DNA from: Hyphomicrobium sp. CS1BSMeth3 | GTDB lineage: Bacteria; Pseudomonadota; Alphaproteobacteria; Rhizobiales; Hyphomicrobiaceae | Direction: 5' to 3' | Assembly (NCBI RefSeq): GCF_900117415.1 | Contig: NZ_FPEI01000006.1 | Span: forward strand, 2,647,001-2,711,000 | DNA: 64,000 nt | In this document: one piece after another, positions 54,387 to 64,000 of the stretch | Layout: each line of letters starts with the position of its first letter | How positions within the stretch are numbered: the stretch's first letter is position 1 | The notes under the pieces: model-generated | Seen by the model: only the letters and a program-made list of their open reading frames with translations | What the model was told of the DNA's origin: nothing | Database searches by the model: none | Made by a program: the position numbers and the translations under genes

Positions 54387-54471
54387 GGTGAGGGGCGGCG
54401 GCATACGCCAACGTCAGCAGGCGTGCCGCCCCTCATCCCGACCTTCTCCCCGTAAGAACGGGGAGAAGGGG
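54353..54471. repeat. Composite palindromic repeat, copy 3
   Basis: Inverted relative to copies 1 and 2: stem CTCTCCCCGT/ACGGGGAGAG, GGTTAGGGTGAGGGG, core with GGCATACGCCAACGTCAGC, then stem CTTCTCCCCGT/ACGGGGAGAAG. It begins inside the rlmB coding end and finishes 5 bp from the stop of the convergent permease gene. Confidence 0.88.
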
Positions 54472-54476
54472 AAAGC

Positions 54477-55364
54477 CTACTGCTCCCGCGGATCGAGGGC
54501 GTCGCGCAGGCCGTCGCCGAGCAGGTTGAAACCGAGCACGACGAGCACGATCGCGATGCCCGGCGAGATCGACATCCAGGGCGCGCTGTCCATGTAGTTC
54601 TTGGCCGTGTTCAGCATCGAGCCCCACGAAGGCGCCGGTGGCTGCTGGCCAAGCCCGAGAAAGGAAAGGCTCGCCTCGGCGATGATCGCCGTCGCAACCG
54701 TCAGCGTCGCCTGCACGACGAGCGGCGCGAAGATGTTGGGCGTGATGTGGCGCAGCAGGATGAGCCGGTTCGGCACACCGACAGCGCGGGCCCCCTCGAC
54801 GAAATCCTCGGTCTTCACGGCCAGTACCTGACCGCGCGTGAGGCGCACGAAGATCGGCACCTGCGAGAGCCCGATGGCGATCATCGCATTGGTGAGCGAC
54901 GGCCCGAGCGCCGCCGCAAAGGCAATGGCGAGGATCAGGAAGGGCACGGCGAGGAGTGCATCGGTCGCGCGCGAGATGAGCGCATCGAGCCAGCCGCCGA
55001 ACCATCCCGCAACGAGCCCGATAGGCATCCCGACGAAGAGTGCGATGAAAACCGAGACCACGCCCGCGTAGAGCGAGGCAATGCCGCCGTGAATGAGGCG
55101 CGAGAGGATATCGCGGCCGATCTCGTCCGTGCCGAGCCAGTGCATGGCGGACGGCGCCTTCCTGAGCATGAGGAAGTTCGTCTTGTTCGGATCGTAGGGC
55201 GCGACCCAATGCGCGAAGACGGCCAGAACGACGAAGGTGAGGACGAGCACCGCACCGAAAAGCGCGGTCGGGTTCGACATGAACTTCGCGAGCGCGCGAT
55301 TGCGCCGCTGGGCCAGCGCCTCGGCGCCTGCCGTGGAGACCCCGGCTGGAGATGCGGCGGTCAT
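54477..55364 (-). CDS. Peptide-type ABC transporter permease (DppC/OppC family)
   Basis: 295-aa inner-membrane permease with a cytoplasmic N-terminal stretch, the OppC N-domain, and five or six spans. The BPD-transport EAA motif is EDFVEGARAVGVPNRLILLRHITPN near 195-218. N-terminal WLGTDEIGRDILSRLIHGG is typical of DppC. It overlaps the DppB-type gene by 4 bp and is the last gene of the operon. Confidence 0.93.
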   Translation of the reverse strand: MTAASPAGVSTAGAEALAQRRNRALAKFMSNPTALFGAVLVLTFVVLAVFAHWVAPYDPNKTNFLMLRKAPSAMHWLGTDEIGRDILSRLIHGGIASLYAGVVSVFIALFVGMPIGLVAGWFGGWLDALISRATDALLAVPFLILAIAFAAALGPSLTNAMIAIGLSQVPIFVRLTRGQVLAVKTEDFVEGARAVGVPNRLILLRHITPNIFAPLVVQATLTVATAIIAEASLSFLGLGQQPPAPSWGSMLNTAKNYMDSAPWMSISPGIAIVLVVLGFNLLGDGLRDALDPREQ

Positions 55365-56305
55365 GCGGTGCGCAGCCTCGGATTGATCACGATGTAGAGC
55401 ACGTCGGCGATCAGGTTCATCAGGATGAATGCGATGGCCGTGCACAACACCACGCCCTGCACGACACCGTAGTCGCGATTGAACACGGCATCGACGATGA
55501 GCTTGCCAAAGCCTGGAATGGTGAAAACCTGCTCTGTGAGCACCGCGCCCGCGAGAAGCTGGCCGAAGAGCAGCGTCGAAAGCGTGACGATCGGCACGAG
55601 CGCATTGCGCAGCGCGTGCTTGAGAACCACCGCCGGCTCGAGCAGGCCCTTGGCGCGCGCCGTGCGGACATAGTCGAGGCGCAGCACCTCCAGCATGGCC
55701 GAGCGCGTATGTCGCATGAGCGTCGCGGCAAGACCGGAGCCGAGCACGAAAGCCGGCATGATGGTGGTTCGGAAGGCCTCGACCGGATTTTCGAAGATCG
55801 AGACGAAGCCCGAGGCCGGCAGCCACCGCAAGTTCACCGACACGAACAGAATGAGAATGATGCCGAGCCAGAAATTCGGGATCGAGAGGCCCGAGAGCGA
55901 AATGGCGTTGGCCACATAGTCGAGCCAGGTGCCCTTTTTCACGGCGGCGAGCACACCGGTCGGGATGCCGATCAGCAGCGCGATGATGAGCGAGGCAACG
56001 GCGAGCTGAATGGTCACGGGCAGGGTCTGGCCGATCAGCTCGGTCACCGGCGCCCCCGTGCGCAGCGAGGAGCCGAAATTGCCCGATGCGATCTCCCTCA
56101 ACCAGTAGAGGAACTGCACGGGAACCGAGCGATCGAATCCATAGAGCTTCCGCAGCTCTTCGAGGACGGCAGGGTCGCGCTCCTCGCCTGCCATGACCAG
56201 CAGCGGATCTCCCGGCAGCATGCGCTGCAGGATGAAGACGAACACCATCACGAGAAAGATCGTCGGGATGGCAACGAGCAGACGTCGCAGGATGAGCGAC
56301 CACAT
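55361..56305 (-). CDS. Peptide-type ABC transporter permease (DppB/OppB family)
   Basis: 314-aa permease with six spans. The N-terminal FILQRMLPGDPLLVMAG and the EAA-loop YVRTARAKGLLEPAVVLKHALRNALVP near 208-234 are diagnostic. It pairs with the DppC-type subunit downstream. A strong stem-loop lies 20 bp upstream of its ATG, between it and the binding-protein gene. Confidence 0.94.
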   Translation of the reverse strand: MWSLILRRLLVAIPTIFLVMVFVFILQRMLPGDPLLVMAGEERDPAVLEELRKLYGFDRSVPVQFLYWLREIASGNFGSSLRTGAPVTELIGQTLPVTIQLAVASLIIALLIGIPTGVLAAVKKGTWLDYVANAISLSGLSIPNFWLGIILILFVSVNLRWLPASGFVSIFENPVEAFRTTIMPAFVLGSGLAATLMRHTRSAMLEVLRLDYVRTARAKGLLEPAVVLKHALRNALVPIVTLSTLLFGQLLAGAVLTEQVFTIPGFGKLIVDAVFNRDYGVVQGVVLCTAIAFILMNLIADVLYIVINPRLRTA

Positions 56306-56324
56306 GAGCGCGTACTTCTCAATG

Positions 56325-56359
56325 CGACGCCTCCCGCTCGCGGTTTGCGGGAGGCGTCG
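56325..56359 (-). other. Perfect 13-bp stem-loop between binding-protein and permease genes
   Basis: CGACGCCTCCCGC (56325-56337) pairs with GCGGGAGGCGTCG (56347-56359) around a 9-nt loop. No T-run follows on the minus strand, so it is more likely an mRNA-stabilising stem that favours the binding-protein message than a terminator. Confidence 0.7.
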
Positions 56360-56364
56360 GAAGG

Positions 56365-57873
56365 CTACTTCAGCTTGACGTTGGCGAGCCGGATCATCCC
56401 GTCGGGGTTCGGCACGAAGCCATCGAGCTTGGCGCTCGACGCCCAGATCCAGGCCGGCAGGTACAGATAGATGATCGGGAGATCCTCGCGCAGGATCTTG
56501 CCGGCGGCGTCGAAGTGCGCCTTGCGCGCAGCGGTCTCATAGACGACGCGCGAGGCATTGAGCTCCTTGTCCACGGCCGGGTTCGAGTACTTCGTGTCGT
56601 TGATGCCGCCACCCGTGGTCACGAACTGGTGGAGGTTGCCATCCGGATCGACGCGGCCTGACCAGCCGACGCGCGTCGCCTGGAAGTCGCCCGCAGTCTG
56701 CGACTTGAGCATGGTCGCGAACTCGCTCGAGCGCAGCTTGATGTCGATGCCCGCCTCGGAGGCCATGGCCTGGATCACCTGCGCGACCTGCTGATCGACG
56801 GGCGAATTGGCGACCTGCATCTCGAAGCTGAATTTCTCGACACCCGCCTCCTTCAGGAGCGCCTTGGCCTTGGCGACATCGCGCTTCGGTGGGGGGAAGC
56901 TTTTGTCATAGTAAGGGCTGGTCGAGGGGAAAGGCTGGCCCGTGGGCTCGAACAGGCCCTCGAAAACCACTTGCGTCAGTGCCTCGCGATCGATCGACAG
57001 CGAGAGCGCCTGGCGGACGCGCTTGTCCTTGCCGAGCGGCGTGTCCGCCCGCGCGCCGTTGTTGATGTTGACCGAGATGCCCTGATAGCCGAGGCCGACG
57101 ACGCTATCGACCTTCAGGGACTTGTCGCCCTTTGCCGACTTCACGTCGCTCGCTGCAAGCCGCTCGAGCATATCGAGCTGGCCGGAGCGCAGGTTCGCGA
57201 GCCGCACCGTCGAGTCCGGGATGGTCCGGAAGGTCACCTTGTCGAAGTGATACTTGTCCTTCTCCCAGTGATCGGCGAAGCGCTCGAGCACGATGCGGTC
57301 GTTCTGCACGCGCTCGACGAAAGTGTAGGGCCCCGAGCAGATCGGCTTCGGACCGACGGGTTTGTCGAAGCTCGCCGGCGACAGCATCATGCCGGCGCGG
57401 TCCGAGAGCTGCGCGAGCAGCGGCGCATCAGGCTTGGAGAGCTTGAAGGCGACCGTCAGCGGATCGACGACCTCGACGGACGTAATGGACGCAATCTCGC
57501 TTTTGCGGCGGCTCGTCTTGAGATCCTTCGCGCGCTCCATATTGGCCTTCACGGCGGCGGCGTCGAACGGCGTGCCATCGTGGAACTTCACGCCCGCGCG
57601 GAGCTTGAATGTGAGCGTCTTGCCTTCGTCCGAGACCGTCCAGCTCGTCGCGAGGCGCGGTACGAACTCGAGCTTCTCGTTCGTGTCGATGAGCTTGTCG
57701 CAGAGTGCATTGAAGACGATGCGGCCGACGAACGTGCGCGCCTCGTGCGGGTCGAGGATGTCGGGATCTTCCTGCAGACCGATGCGGATCTCGGCCGCAG
57801 ATGCGGGCAGCACAAAGAGCGCCGCCACCGCAAGCGCGGGCAGTCCTCGTGTCAATCTCGCCAGCGTGGGCAT
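56365..57873 (-). CDS. Peptide-type ABC transporter substrate-binding protein
   Basis: 502-aa periplasmic binding protein of the SBP_bac_5 (DppA/OppA) family. The signal peptide is about 1-26 (GLPALAVAALFVLPASAAE). Family segments are IGLQEDPDILDPHEA, LATSWTVSDEGKTLTFKLRAGVKFHDGTPFDA and RVGWSGRVDPDGNLHQF near 430. The start MPTLARLTRG has an AGGAGG site. The family binds di- and oligopeptides, nickel or other ligands; the ligand is not clear here. Confidence 0.93.
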   Translation of the reverse strand: MPTLARLTRGLPALAVAALFVLPASAAEIRIGLQEDPDILDPHEARTFVGRIVFNALCDKLIDTNEKLEFVPRLATSWTVSDEGKTLTFKLRAGVKFHDGTPFDAAAVKANMERAKDLKTSRRKSEIASITSVEVVDPLTVAFKLSKPDAPLLAQLSDRAGMMLSPASFDKPVGPKPICSGPYTFVERVQNDRIVLERFADHWEKDKYHFDKVTFRTIPDSTVRLANLRSGQLDMLERLAASDVKSAKGDKSLKVDSVVGLGYQGISVNINNGARADTPLGKDKRVRQALSLSIDREALTQVVFEGLFEPTGQPFPSTSPYYDKSFPPPKRDVAKAKALLKEAGVEKFSFEMQVANSPVDQQVAQVIQAMASEAGIDIKLRSSEFATMLKSQTAGDFQATRVGWSGRVDPDGNLHQFVTTGGGINDTKYSNPAVDKELNASRVVYETAARKAHFDAAGKILREDLPIIYLYLPAWIWASSAKLDGFVPNPDGMIRLANVKLK

Positions 57874-57889
57874 GTAATCATCCTCCTTG

Positions 57890-58980
57890 CTAGGACGTAG
57901 CAGAAACGGGTTCAGGCCGAGCCCCGGCAAACAGCTCGAGGCGGCGTCGCTTGGCCGTCGATGCGGACACCGTGGTGACCGCGGGCGGCGCGGGCGGCAG
58001 GCGTTCGGCCAGATGGCAGGCGACCGTGTGCCCAGGCGCCAGCGCACGCAGCGCGGGGCGCTCGTTCTTGCAGATGGCTTCGGCGTGCGGGCAGCGCGTG
58101 TGGAAGCGGCAGCCGGGTGGTGGCGCAGCAGGGCTCGGCGGATCGCCTTCCAGAAGCTGACGTGCGCCGCGCGCTCCGGGAACCGGCACCGGGATCGCCG
58201 CAATGAGCGAGTGTGTATAGGGATGGAGCGGCGCCTCGAAGAGCGCATCGCGATCGGCAAGCTCGACGATTTCGCCAAGATACATGACGGCAATGCGGTC
58301 CGAGGTGTGGCGGATCACGGCGAGATCGTGCGCGACGAGGATCAGCGTCAGACCGAGCTCGGCCTTCAGATCTTCTAGAAGGTTGATGACCTGCGCGCGG
58401 ATCGACACATCGAGCGCGGAGACGGGCTCGTCGCCGATCACGAGGCGCGGGCCGGTCGCGAGCGCGCGCGCAATACCAATGCGCTGGCGCTGGCCGCCGG
58501 AGAACTCGTGCGGGTAGCGCTCGGCGTGCTCGGGCGGCAGGCCGACCTTGCGAAGGATGTCGGCGACGCGCTCGGCGCGCTCGCGCCCGCTGGCGAGGCC
58601 GTGTACGGCCAGCGGCTCGGCGATCAAAGCGCCAACGGTCATACGCGGATTGAGCGAGGAGAAGGGATCCTGGAAGATCATCTGCATCTCGCGACGCAGA
58701 CGACGCATGTCCTCCTCGCCGATCGCCGTAATGTCGGCGCCGTCGAACTCGACCTTACCGGCCGTCGGCTCGATAAGGCGCAGGATGAGACGCGCGAGCG
58801 TGGACTTGCCGCAGCCGGACTCACCGACAATGGCAAAGGTCTCGCCGCGGCGCACGTCGAAGGAGACACCATCGACCGCGCGGATCAACGGTGCGCGGCC
58901 GCTGAGAAGCTGCCGGCCGCCGCCGAAGTGCTTCACGAGAGCCTGGGCCGAAAGAATGACATCGCTGCCGGCGGGCGTGC

Positions 58981-58984
<4 letters not shown>
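57890..58984 (-). CDS. Peptide-type ABC transporter ATP-binding protein (DppF family)
   Basis: 364-aa ABC ATPase. Walker A is [17 protein letters not shown] near residue 50, the signature is [16 protein letters not shown] near 160 and Walker B is [15 protein letters not shown] near 182. The C-terminal oligopeptide-ABC domain keeps the 4-Cys-like motif [14 protein letters not shown]. The start overlaps the DppD-type stop by 4 bp. A basic C-terminal tail ([10 protein letters not shown]) is unusual. Confidence 0.93.
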
Positions 58985-60018
<1,034 letters not shown>

Positions 60019-60168
60019 CGCCCCGGCGATGCGGTTTCTGCCACCTCATGCCGAATATGAGCGGTCAGGCATACCAGCAAGTCAAGCGACAAACCGGGCG
60101 CAGCGGAAGGGCGCCGGAAATCATGCAATCCCGCGCATTCAGAGGCAGAGCCGTCAGTAAGGCGATGC

Positions 60169-61530
60169 TCAGGCCACGGCGGCCATGAGCGGCTTGAGGC
60201 TGTCCAGCGTCTCGAAACGCTCGATCAGGCGGAGAGCCTCGCCCGTGCGACCGCGGCCGATGACCGGCTCGGCCAGCGAGTGGAACTTCGCGCGCAGCTT
60301 CTCGCCCTGCGCGGCGACGTCGCTGGCCGGGATGCCGACATTGGTCTGGGCGAGCAGCTCGCGGCCGTCCTTGAGAACGATGGCGACGGCGGCGCCGTGG
60401 CGATGCTCCTGCGGCAGCGGCTTCGTGTCGAGCGTCACGCGGCGCGAGCCCTCGCGATAGACGGGGCGGTTCGCCATCTCGTCGGAGTACGTGCCGAGCG
60501 CGGCGGTGTCCTCGCCGCCGAGCGCCATGGCAGCCAGATGCCGGATCGAGAACTTGATCTCGAGCCCGGTCTTGGGCTCGGGGATGTCGCAGACCTTGAG
60601 ATGGCCGGGATCGACCTTCAGCGTGATCTTCTCGACGTCGCCGAGGCCGATGTTGTGGCGGCGCTTCAGGTCGCGGATGGCCTCGATAGTCGAGTGCGTG
60701 AGGTAGCAGGCGGCGTGATACTTGAAGAGGTTCGCCTCGACCTCGAAGGGCGCGGCCGCATCGGGGCGGATCGCCCGTGGCGTGAACTGCGGCACCTGGG
60801 TGTAGGCAAATCCCTGCGGCCCCTCGATGGCGTCGTCGCGTGCCGTGAAGCCGCGTGCCGCGAGCCGCGCCGCAATGACGCCGTTCATGGCCGCTTTGCC
60901 GACATGCAGCGGCTTGGTCATGGTGCCGAAGTTGTACTTGAGGCCAGCGGCCTCGGAAGCGGCAATGCCGAAGGCGATCGCCGTCTGCTGCGCGTCCAGG
61001 CCCATGAGGCGAGCGGCGGCTGCGGTCGCACCGAACGTGCCGAACGTACCCGTCGCGTGGAAACCCTTCTCGTAGTGGCTCTGCCCTGCCATGGCGCCGA
61101 TCTGGCACTCGACCTCGTAGCCGGCGATGAAGGCGAGGAGCACATCGCGACCGCTCTTGCCGAGCGCCTCGCCGAGCGCCAGAGCGGCTGCACCGACCGG
61201 CGCCGTCGGATGGCCGCCCATGTCGGCATTCACATCGTCATAATCGAGGGCGTGCGAGAGCGTGCCGTTGATGAGGGCGGCGTCGTGCGCCTTCGCGCGC
61301 GCATTGAGAGCGACGAGCGTCACGGGGCCGTCCTTGCCGCCGAACTCCTCGAGCAGCAGCGGCGCCAGATCCTCGCGCGAGCCGGCGATCGTCACGCCGA
61401 ACCAATCGAGCAGGGCGTGCTTGGCCCATAGCATGGCGCTGTCCGAGATCTGGCCTGCTGCGAGCGCACTCGACCAGCGCGCGAGATCACGGGTCGGGGC
61501 GAGATCAGGAGAGCTGGTGGCAGCAGACAT
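60169..61530 (-). CDS. MmgE/PrpD family protein
   Basis: 453-aa protein of the MmgE/PrpD family, which includes 2-methylcitrate dehydratase and cis-aconitate decarboxylase. Signatures are AKHALLDWFGVTIAGS near residue 35, HALDYDDVNADMGGHPTAP near 92-110 and GLKYNFGTMTKPLHVGKA near 190-207. A strong GAGGAGG site precedes the ATG. It lies upstream of a peptide-type ABC operon on the same strand, and there is no prpB or prpC, so methylcitrate metabolism is not indicated. The substrate may be a compound taken up by that transporter. Confidence 0.9.
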   Translation of the reverse strand: MSAATSSPDLAPTRDLARWSSALAAGQISDSAMLWAKHALLDWFGVTIAGSREDLAPLLLEEFGGKDGPVTLVALNARAKAHDAALINGTLSHALDYDDVNADMGGHPTAPVGAAALALGEALGKSGRDVLLAFIAGYEVECQIGAMAGQSHYEKGFHATGTFGTFGATAAAARLMGLDAQQTAIAFGIAASEAAGLKYNFGTMTKPLHVGKAAMNGVIAARLAARGFTARDDAIEGPQGFAYTQVPQFTPRAIRPDAAAPFEVEANLFKYHAACYLTHSTIEAIRDLKRRHNIGLGDVEKITLKVDPGHLKVCDIPEPKTGLEIKFSIRHLAAMALGGEDTAALGTYSDEMANRPVYREGSRRVTLDTKPLPQEHRHGAAVAIVLKDGRELLAQTNVGIPASDVAAQGEKLRAKFHSLAEPVIGRGRTGEALRLIERFETLDSLKPLMAAVA

Positions 61531-61625
61531 GGACGGTCCTCCTCAGATCGCGGCCAGGGCCGCGTTTTTGCATTGGGAGGAAGTGTACACGAGGAGAGGT
61601 CTGCCGGAAGCACTGTCCGGACATA

Positions 61626-62369
61626 TCACCCCGGCTCATTGGCGTGCACGCGCCGGCGGCTGATGACGAAAGCGATCACGACGCCGACCAGTGTTGCGGC
61701 GAGCCCGTACCAGGTGAGGGCATACTCCAGATGGCGGTTCGGGAGCGTGAGGCGCGTCGTGCCGCCCTGAGGCCAGCCACCGGGATTGGCCGGCGTGGCC
61801 TCGGCATCGAGGAAAAAGCGGAGTGCCTTGTCGGCGTTTGCCCCGAGCGCGGCCCGCGTCATGCCGTCGAAGTCGCGCCAGTACCAAACGCCCGTCTTGG
61901 GATCGCGGTTGGGATCGAACATGCCTTGTGCAGGCGGCTCGCGCAGCAGGCCGATGACCTCGACCTCGCCGGGAAGCTGGCCTTGGGCACGGGATGAAGG
62001 TGCCTTAAGAGCTTCGGTGACATAGCCGCGGTTGACGAGGATGAAGCGCCCGTCGTCGAGCTGCAGCGGCGTGTAGACGTGATAACCAGGGCCCTGGCGT
62101 GGATCGGGCTCCCAGATGAACTGTTCGGCATCGTGGCGGAATGCGCCCCGCGCCTTCACGCGTGCATACTCGTGGCTGCCGGGCGGCTGCTTCTCTGCAT
62201 CCGCGAGCGCGATCGGCGGCTGATGTACACGCGTGTTGATCTGCGCGATCAGGCCTTCCTTCCATTCCTTGCGCTGCATCTGCCAGGTGCCGAGCGCGAG
62301 CAGGATGGCAAGCGCCGGCAGCACCAGCACCAAGGGCCAAACGAGGCCGGCTGAGCGAAGCCTCTGCAA
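61626..62369 (-). CDS. SURF1-family cytochrome oxidase assembly protein
   Basis: 247-aa two-span SURF1 protein for heme a insertion into aa3-type cytochrome c oxidase. The N-terminal helix WPLVLVLPALAILLALGTWQ and C-terminal helix near 217-238 (WYGLAATLVGVVIAFVI) flank a periplasmic domain with GAFRHDAEQFIW, GPGYHVYTPLQLDDGRFILVNRG and WYWRDFDGM. It follows the DUF983 gene by 4 bp, an arrangement common near alphaproteobacterial oxidase operons; the coxBA genes are not in this window. Confidence 0.93.
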   Translation of the reverse strand: MQRLRSAGLVWPLVLVLPALAILLALGTWQMQRKEWKEGLIAQINTRVHQPPIALADAEKQPPGSHEYARVKARGAFRHDAEQFIWEPDPRQGPGYHVYTPLQLDDGRFILVNRGYVTEALKAPSSRAQGQLPGEVEVIGLLREPPAQGMFDPNRDPKTGVWYWRDFDGMTRAALGANADKALRFFLDAEATPANPGGWPQGGTTRLTLPNRHLEYALTWYGLAATLVGVVIAFVISRRRVHANEPG

Positions 62370-62373
62370 CGGC

Positions 62374-62748
62374 CTATTCCTTGATGAGGCGGCCTTCCTC
62401 GGCCTTGTGCTTGAACTGCAGGGCGATCAGCAGCGCCTTCAGGAAGCGCAGCAGGCCGAGTGCGAGCAGCGGCGTGCCGACACCCCAGAGCAGCAAATGC
62501 ACCCAGAGCGGCGGCCCGACCTTGAACTCGAGAATGAGCGCACCGCCGAGGACCAGGAAGCCGAGGATCATGATGGCGAAGACAGCAGGGCCATCGCCCG
62601 TGTCGATGAACTTGTAGTCGAGGCCGCACTTCTCGCAGCGCTCGCGCAATGCGAGGGGCCCGCGGAACAGCGGACCTTCACCGCAGCGCGGGCAGCGCGC
62701 CGTGAGGGCGGCCTTCAGGGCCGGAACGGGCGGGGTATTGGGATCCAT
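62374..62748 (-). CDS. DUF983 family zinc-ribbon membrane protein
   Basis: 124-aa protein with a zinc ribbon (CPRCGEG at residues 19-25 and CEKCGLD at 38-44) and two transmembrane helices (AVFAIMILGFLVLGGALIL and the WVHLLLWGVGTPLLALGLL segment). DUF983 proteins cluster with cytochrome oxidase assembly genes in alphaproteobacteria; here surf1 follows. Exact role unknown. Confidence 0.9.
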   Translation of the reverse strand: MDPNTPPVPALKAALTARCPRCGEGPLFRGPLALRERCEKCGLDYKFIDTGDGPAVFAIMILGFLVLGGALILEFKVGPPLWVHLLLWGVGTPLLALGLLRFLKALLIALQFKHKAEEGRLIKE

Positions 62749-62774
62749 GGCGCATCCACATCAACCACCTCATT

Positions 62775-62869
62775 CCTCCCCCCTTGTGGGGGAGGTTAGG
62801 AGGGGGGGATTGCAGAGCGCTAGCGGTAGGGGTTCCCCCACCCCAACCCCTCCCCACAAGGGGGAGGGG
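62775..62869. repeat. Composite palindromic repeat, copy 4 (divergent)
   Basis: Shorter, more divergent relative of copies 1-3: stem CCTCCCCC/GGGGGAGG (loop CTTGT), a 30-bp middle, CCCCACCCCAACC, then stem CCCCTCCCC/GGGGAGGGG (loop ACAAG). It lies between the hisG and DUF983 genes. Core similarity to the others is weak. Confidence 0.7.
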
Positions 62870-62951
62870 AAGAGCGCCACAGCAATCACTGAGCGACTAA
62901 GCACCATAAGGGCCGCGCTGCAAGGACGACGACGACGCAGCGGCCCTAGCT

Positions 62952-63653
62952 TCAAAGACTGGCAATACGGCGGGCGACCTCGGCAAGCGTCGCGCGCGTG
63001 CTGGGCGTCCACTCGGCGGCGCGGGAGGAAAAGAGCGTCGCTTCCGAGCGCAGCAGCACGCCGTCGCCGAGCACCTTGAGACCATTCGCCTTGAGCGTCG
63101 TGCCGGTCGTCGTGATGTCGACGATCAGCTCGGCCGTGCCGGCCGCCGGCGTGCCCTCGGTCGCGCCGAGGCTCTCGACAATGCGGTAGCTCGTGATGCC
63201 GTTCGCCTGGAAGTGGCGGCGCGTGATGTTCATGTACTTCGTCGCGACGCGCATGTGGCGATCGTGCACACGGCGGAAGTCGCGTCCGACGGCCTCGAGA
63301 TCGCTCATGACGCGCACGTCGATCCAGCCCGCCGGCACCGCAACCACGACATCGGCATTGCCGAAGCCGAGCTTGCGCATGATCTGGAAGCGCTTCTCCA
63401 TGTCGGAGACCTGCTCGCGCGCGAGGTCTTCACCCGTGACACCGAGATGCGCGCGACCCGCCTTGAGCTGCTCGACGATTTCGGAGGCCGAGACGAAGAT
63501 CACCTCGATGCCTTCGATCCCCTCCACGATGCCGCGATAGCCGCGCTCCGAGCCGACCTTCTTCAGGACGAGGCCGGCACGCGCGAAGACTTCCGCCGTC
63601 TGCTCCATGAGACGGCCCTTGGAGGGTACGGCCAGGATCAGCGGGTCGCTCAT
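62952..63653 (-). CDS. hisG: ATP phosphoribosyltransferase catalytic subunit (short form)
   Basis: 233-aa short-form HisG, first enzyme of histidine synthesis (ATP + PRPP). Key segments are [10 protein letters not shown] at the N terminus, [12 protein letters not shown] near residue 74 and the PRPP loop [19 protein letters not shown] near 175-193. Short HisG needs the HisZ regulatory subunit, whose gene overlaps it by 4 bp. Full length. Confidence 0.95.
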   Translation of the reverse strand: MSDPLILAVPSKGRLMEQTAEVFARAGLVLKKVGSERGYRGIVEGIEGIEVIFVSASEIVEQLKAGRAHLGVTGEDLAREQVSDMEKRFQIMRKLGFGNADVVVAVPAGWIDVRVMSDLEAVGRDFRRVHDRHMRVATKYMNITRRHFQANGITSYRIVESLGATEGTPAAGTAELIVDITTTGTTLKANGLKVLGDGVLLRSEATLFSSRAAEWTPSTRATLAEVARRIASL

Positions 63654-64000
63654 GGGGTGCCCCCTCCGGCCGCCAGCAGCAGCCGGTCCGTGTAGATCGC
63701 GGCGCCGACCGCGGGAATGGCCTCGGGAGCGCCGATCACGCGCAGCAGCTCGTCGTAGCGCCCGCCGCCGGCAATGGGGCTCGCGGGCCCGAGCTCCTCG
63801 GAGCAGATCTCGAAGACGAAGCCCGTGTAGTACTCGAACTGGCGGCCGAACTCGGCGTCGAAGGTGGCCTGCGCGATGTTGGCCCCGCCCTTGGTCAGCA
63901 GCGACAGGCGCCGCTCGAAGGCATCGAGTGCCTCGCCAATGTCGATATCATTGCGCTGGAAGAGGTCCTTGATGCGCGCGCCCGCCGCGCGGACCGGCGC
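63650..64000 (-). CDS. hisZ: ATP phosphoribosyltransferase regulatory subunit (partial)
   Basis: C-terminal 116 codons of HisZ, the histidyl-tRNA-synthetase-like regulatory partner of short HisG; the 5' part runs off the right edge. Visible segments are [15 protein letters not shown] and [12 protein letters not shown], the class II synthetase-fold motif 3 region with GGGRYDELL. It ends with an ATGA overlap into hisG. Confidence 0.92.
   Translation of the reverse strand, partial: APVRAAGARIKDLFQRNDIDIGEALDAFERRLSLLTKGGANIAQATFDAEFGRQFEYYTGFVFEICSEELGPASPIAGGGRYDELLRVIGAPEAIPAVGAAIYTDRLLLAAGGGTP

Noticed and set aside
54477-56303. 608-codon minus-strand frame read as one protein
   Set aside because: The first half is an out-of-frame shadow of the dppB-type gene; only the last 295 codons, from 55364, are the real permease.

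Overview
This window is high-GC DNA with closely packed genes and many ATGA start/stop overlaps. The gene families point to an alphaproteobacterium of the order Hyphomicrobiales: invasion-associated locus B protein, DUF1244, CcmABCDG cytochrome c maturation, short-form HisG with HisZ, SURF1 next to a DUF983 protein, NAD-dependent formate dehydrogenase (fds), and above all a sulfur-oxidizing heterodisulfide-reductase-like (sHdr) locus of the type known from Hyphomicrobium and relatives. No rRNA, tRNA, CRISPR array, phage or insertion-sequence gene was recognised. Genus-level identity is inference.

Layout. 1-2635: formate dehydrogenase genes fdsB (cut by the window edge) and fdsG, with a LysR regulator upstream. 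2733-10359: a minus-strand operon with a D-glutamate cyclase-type protein, a three-gene TRAP transporter and a fused ATP-dependent 5-oxoprolinase, which reads as an uptake and catabolic unit for 5-oxoproline/D-glutamate-like compounds. 10640-14203: small enzymes and a GYF-domain membrane protein. 14271-15831: ccmC-ccmD-ccmG. 15963-22086: IalB, an RNA methyltransferase, quinone reductase, a TauE/SafE exporter, MFS, NUDIX, DUF1244 and an N-formylglutamate amidohydrolase-like enzyme.

22115-31800 is the most notable part: about 9.7 kb, probably one minus-strand transcript, carrying dsrE, shdrC1, shdrB1, shdrA, shdrH, shdrC2, shdrB2 and the lipoate-binding protein gene lbpA. The cysteine motifs of all Hdr subunits are intact. 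The core genes are interleaved with accessory genes: VOC, LysE exporter, OsmC, DUF3303, a SAM methyltransferase and an unknown 146-aa protein. Most are translationally coupled. A sigma-70-like promoter (TTGCCG-17 bp-TATAAG) with an adjacent palindrome lies upstream of dsrE. The expected job is cytoplasmic oxidation of protein-bound persulfide sulfur to sulfite, with electrons passing through the lipoate protein. The TauE/SafE exporter nearby could export sulfite.

32056-46094: paralogous EamA exporters, a CoxE-type VWA protein, two large related palindromes, TerC, TPR, an HExxH protein overlapping tadA, rluB-rsmD, mutL, pgi and a catalytic/non-catalytic M16 peptidase pair. 46567-52396: ABC-F, ccmB-ccmA, isovaleryl-CoA dehydrogenase, a DUF4189 protein and a small protein. 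52397-53573 has no assignable gene and is enriched for one 7-mer. 53574-64000: rlmB, a dipeptide/oligopeptide-type ABC transporter operon headed by an MmgE/PrpD protein, DUF983-surf1, and hisG with partial hisZ. Four copies of a composite palindromic repeat of about 95-125 bp sit at gene ends; one supplies the last codons of rlmB.
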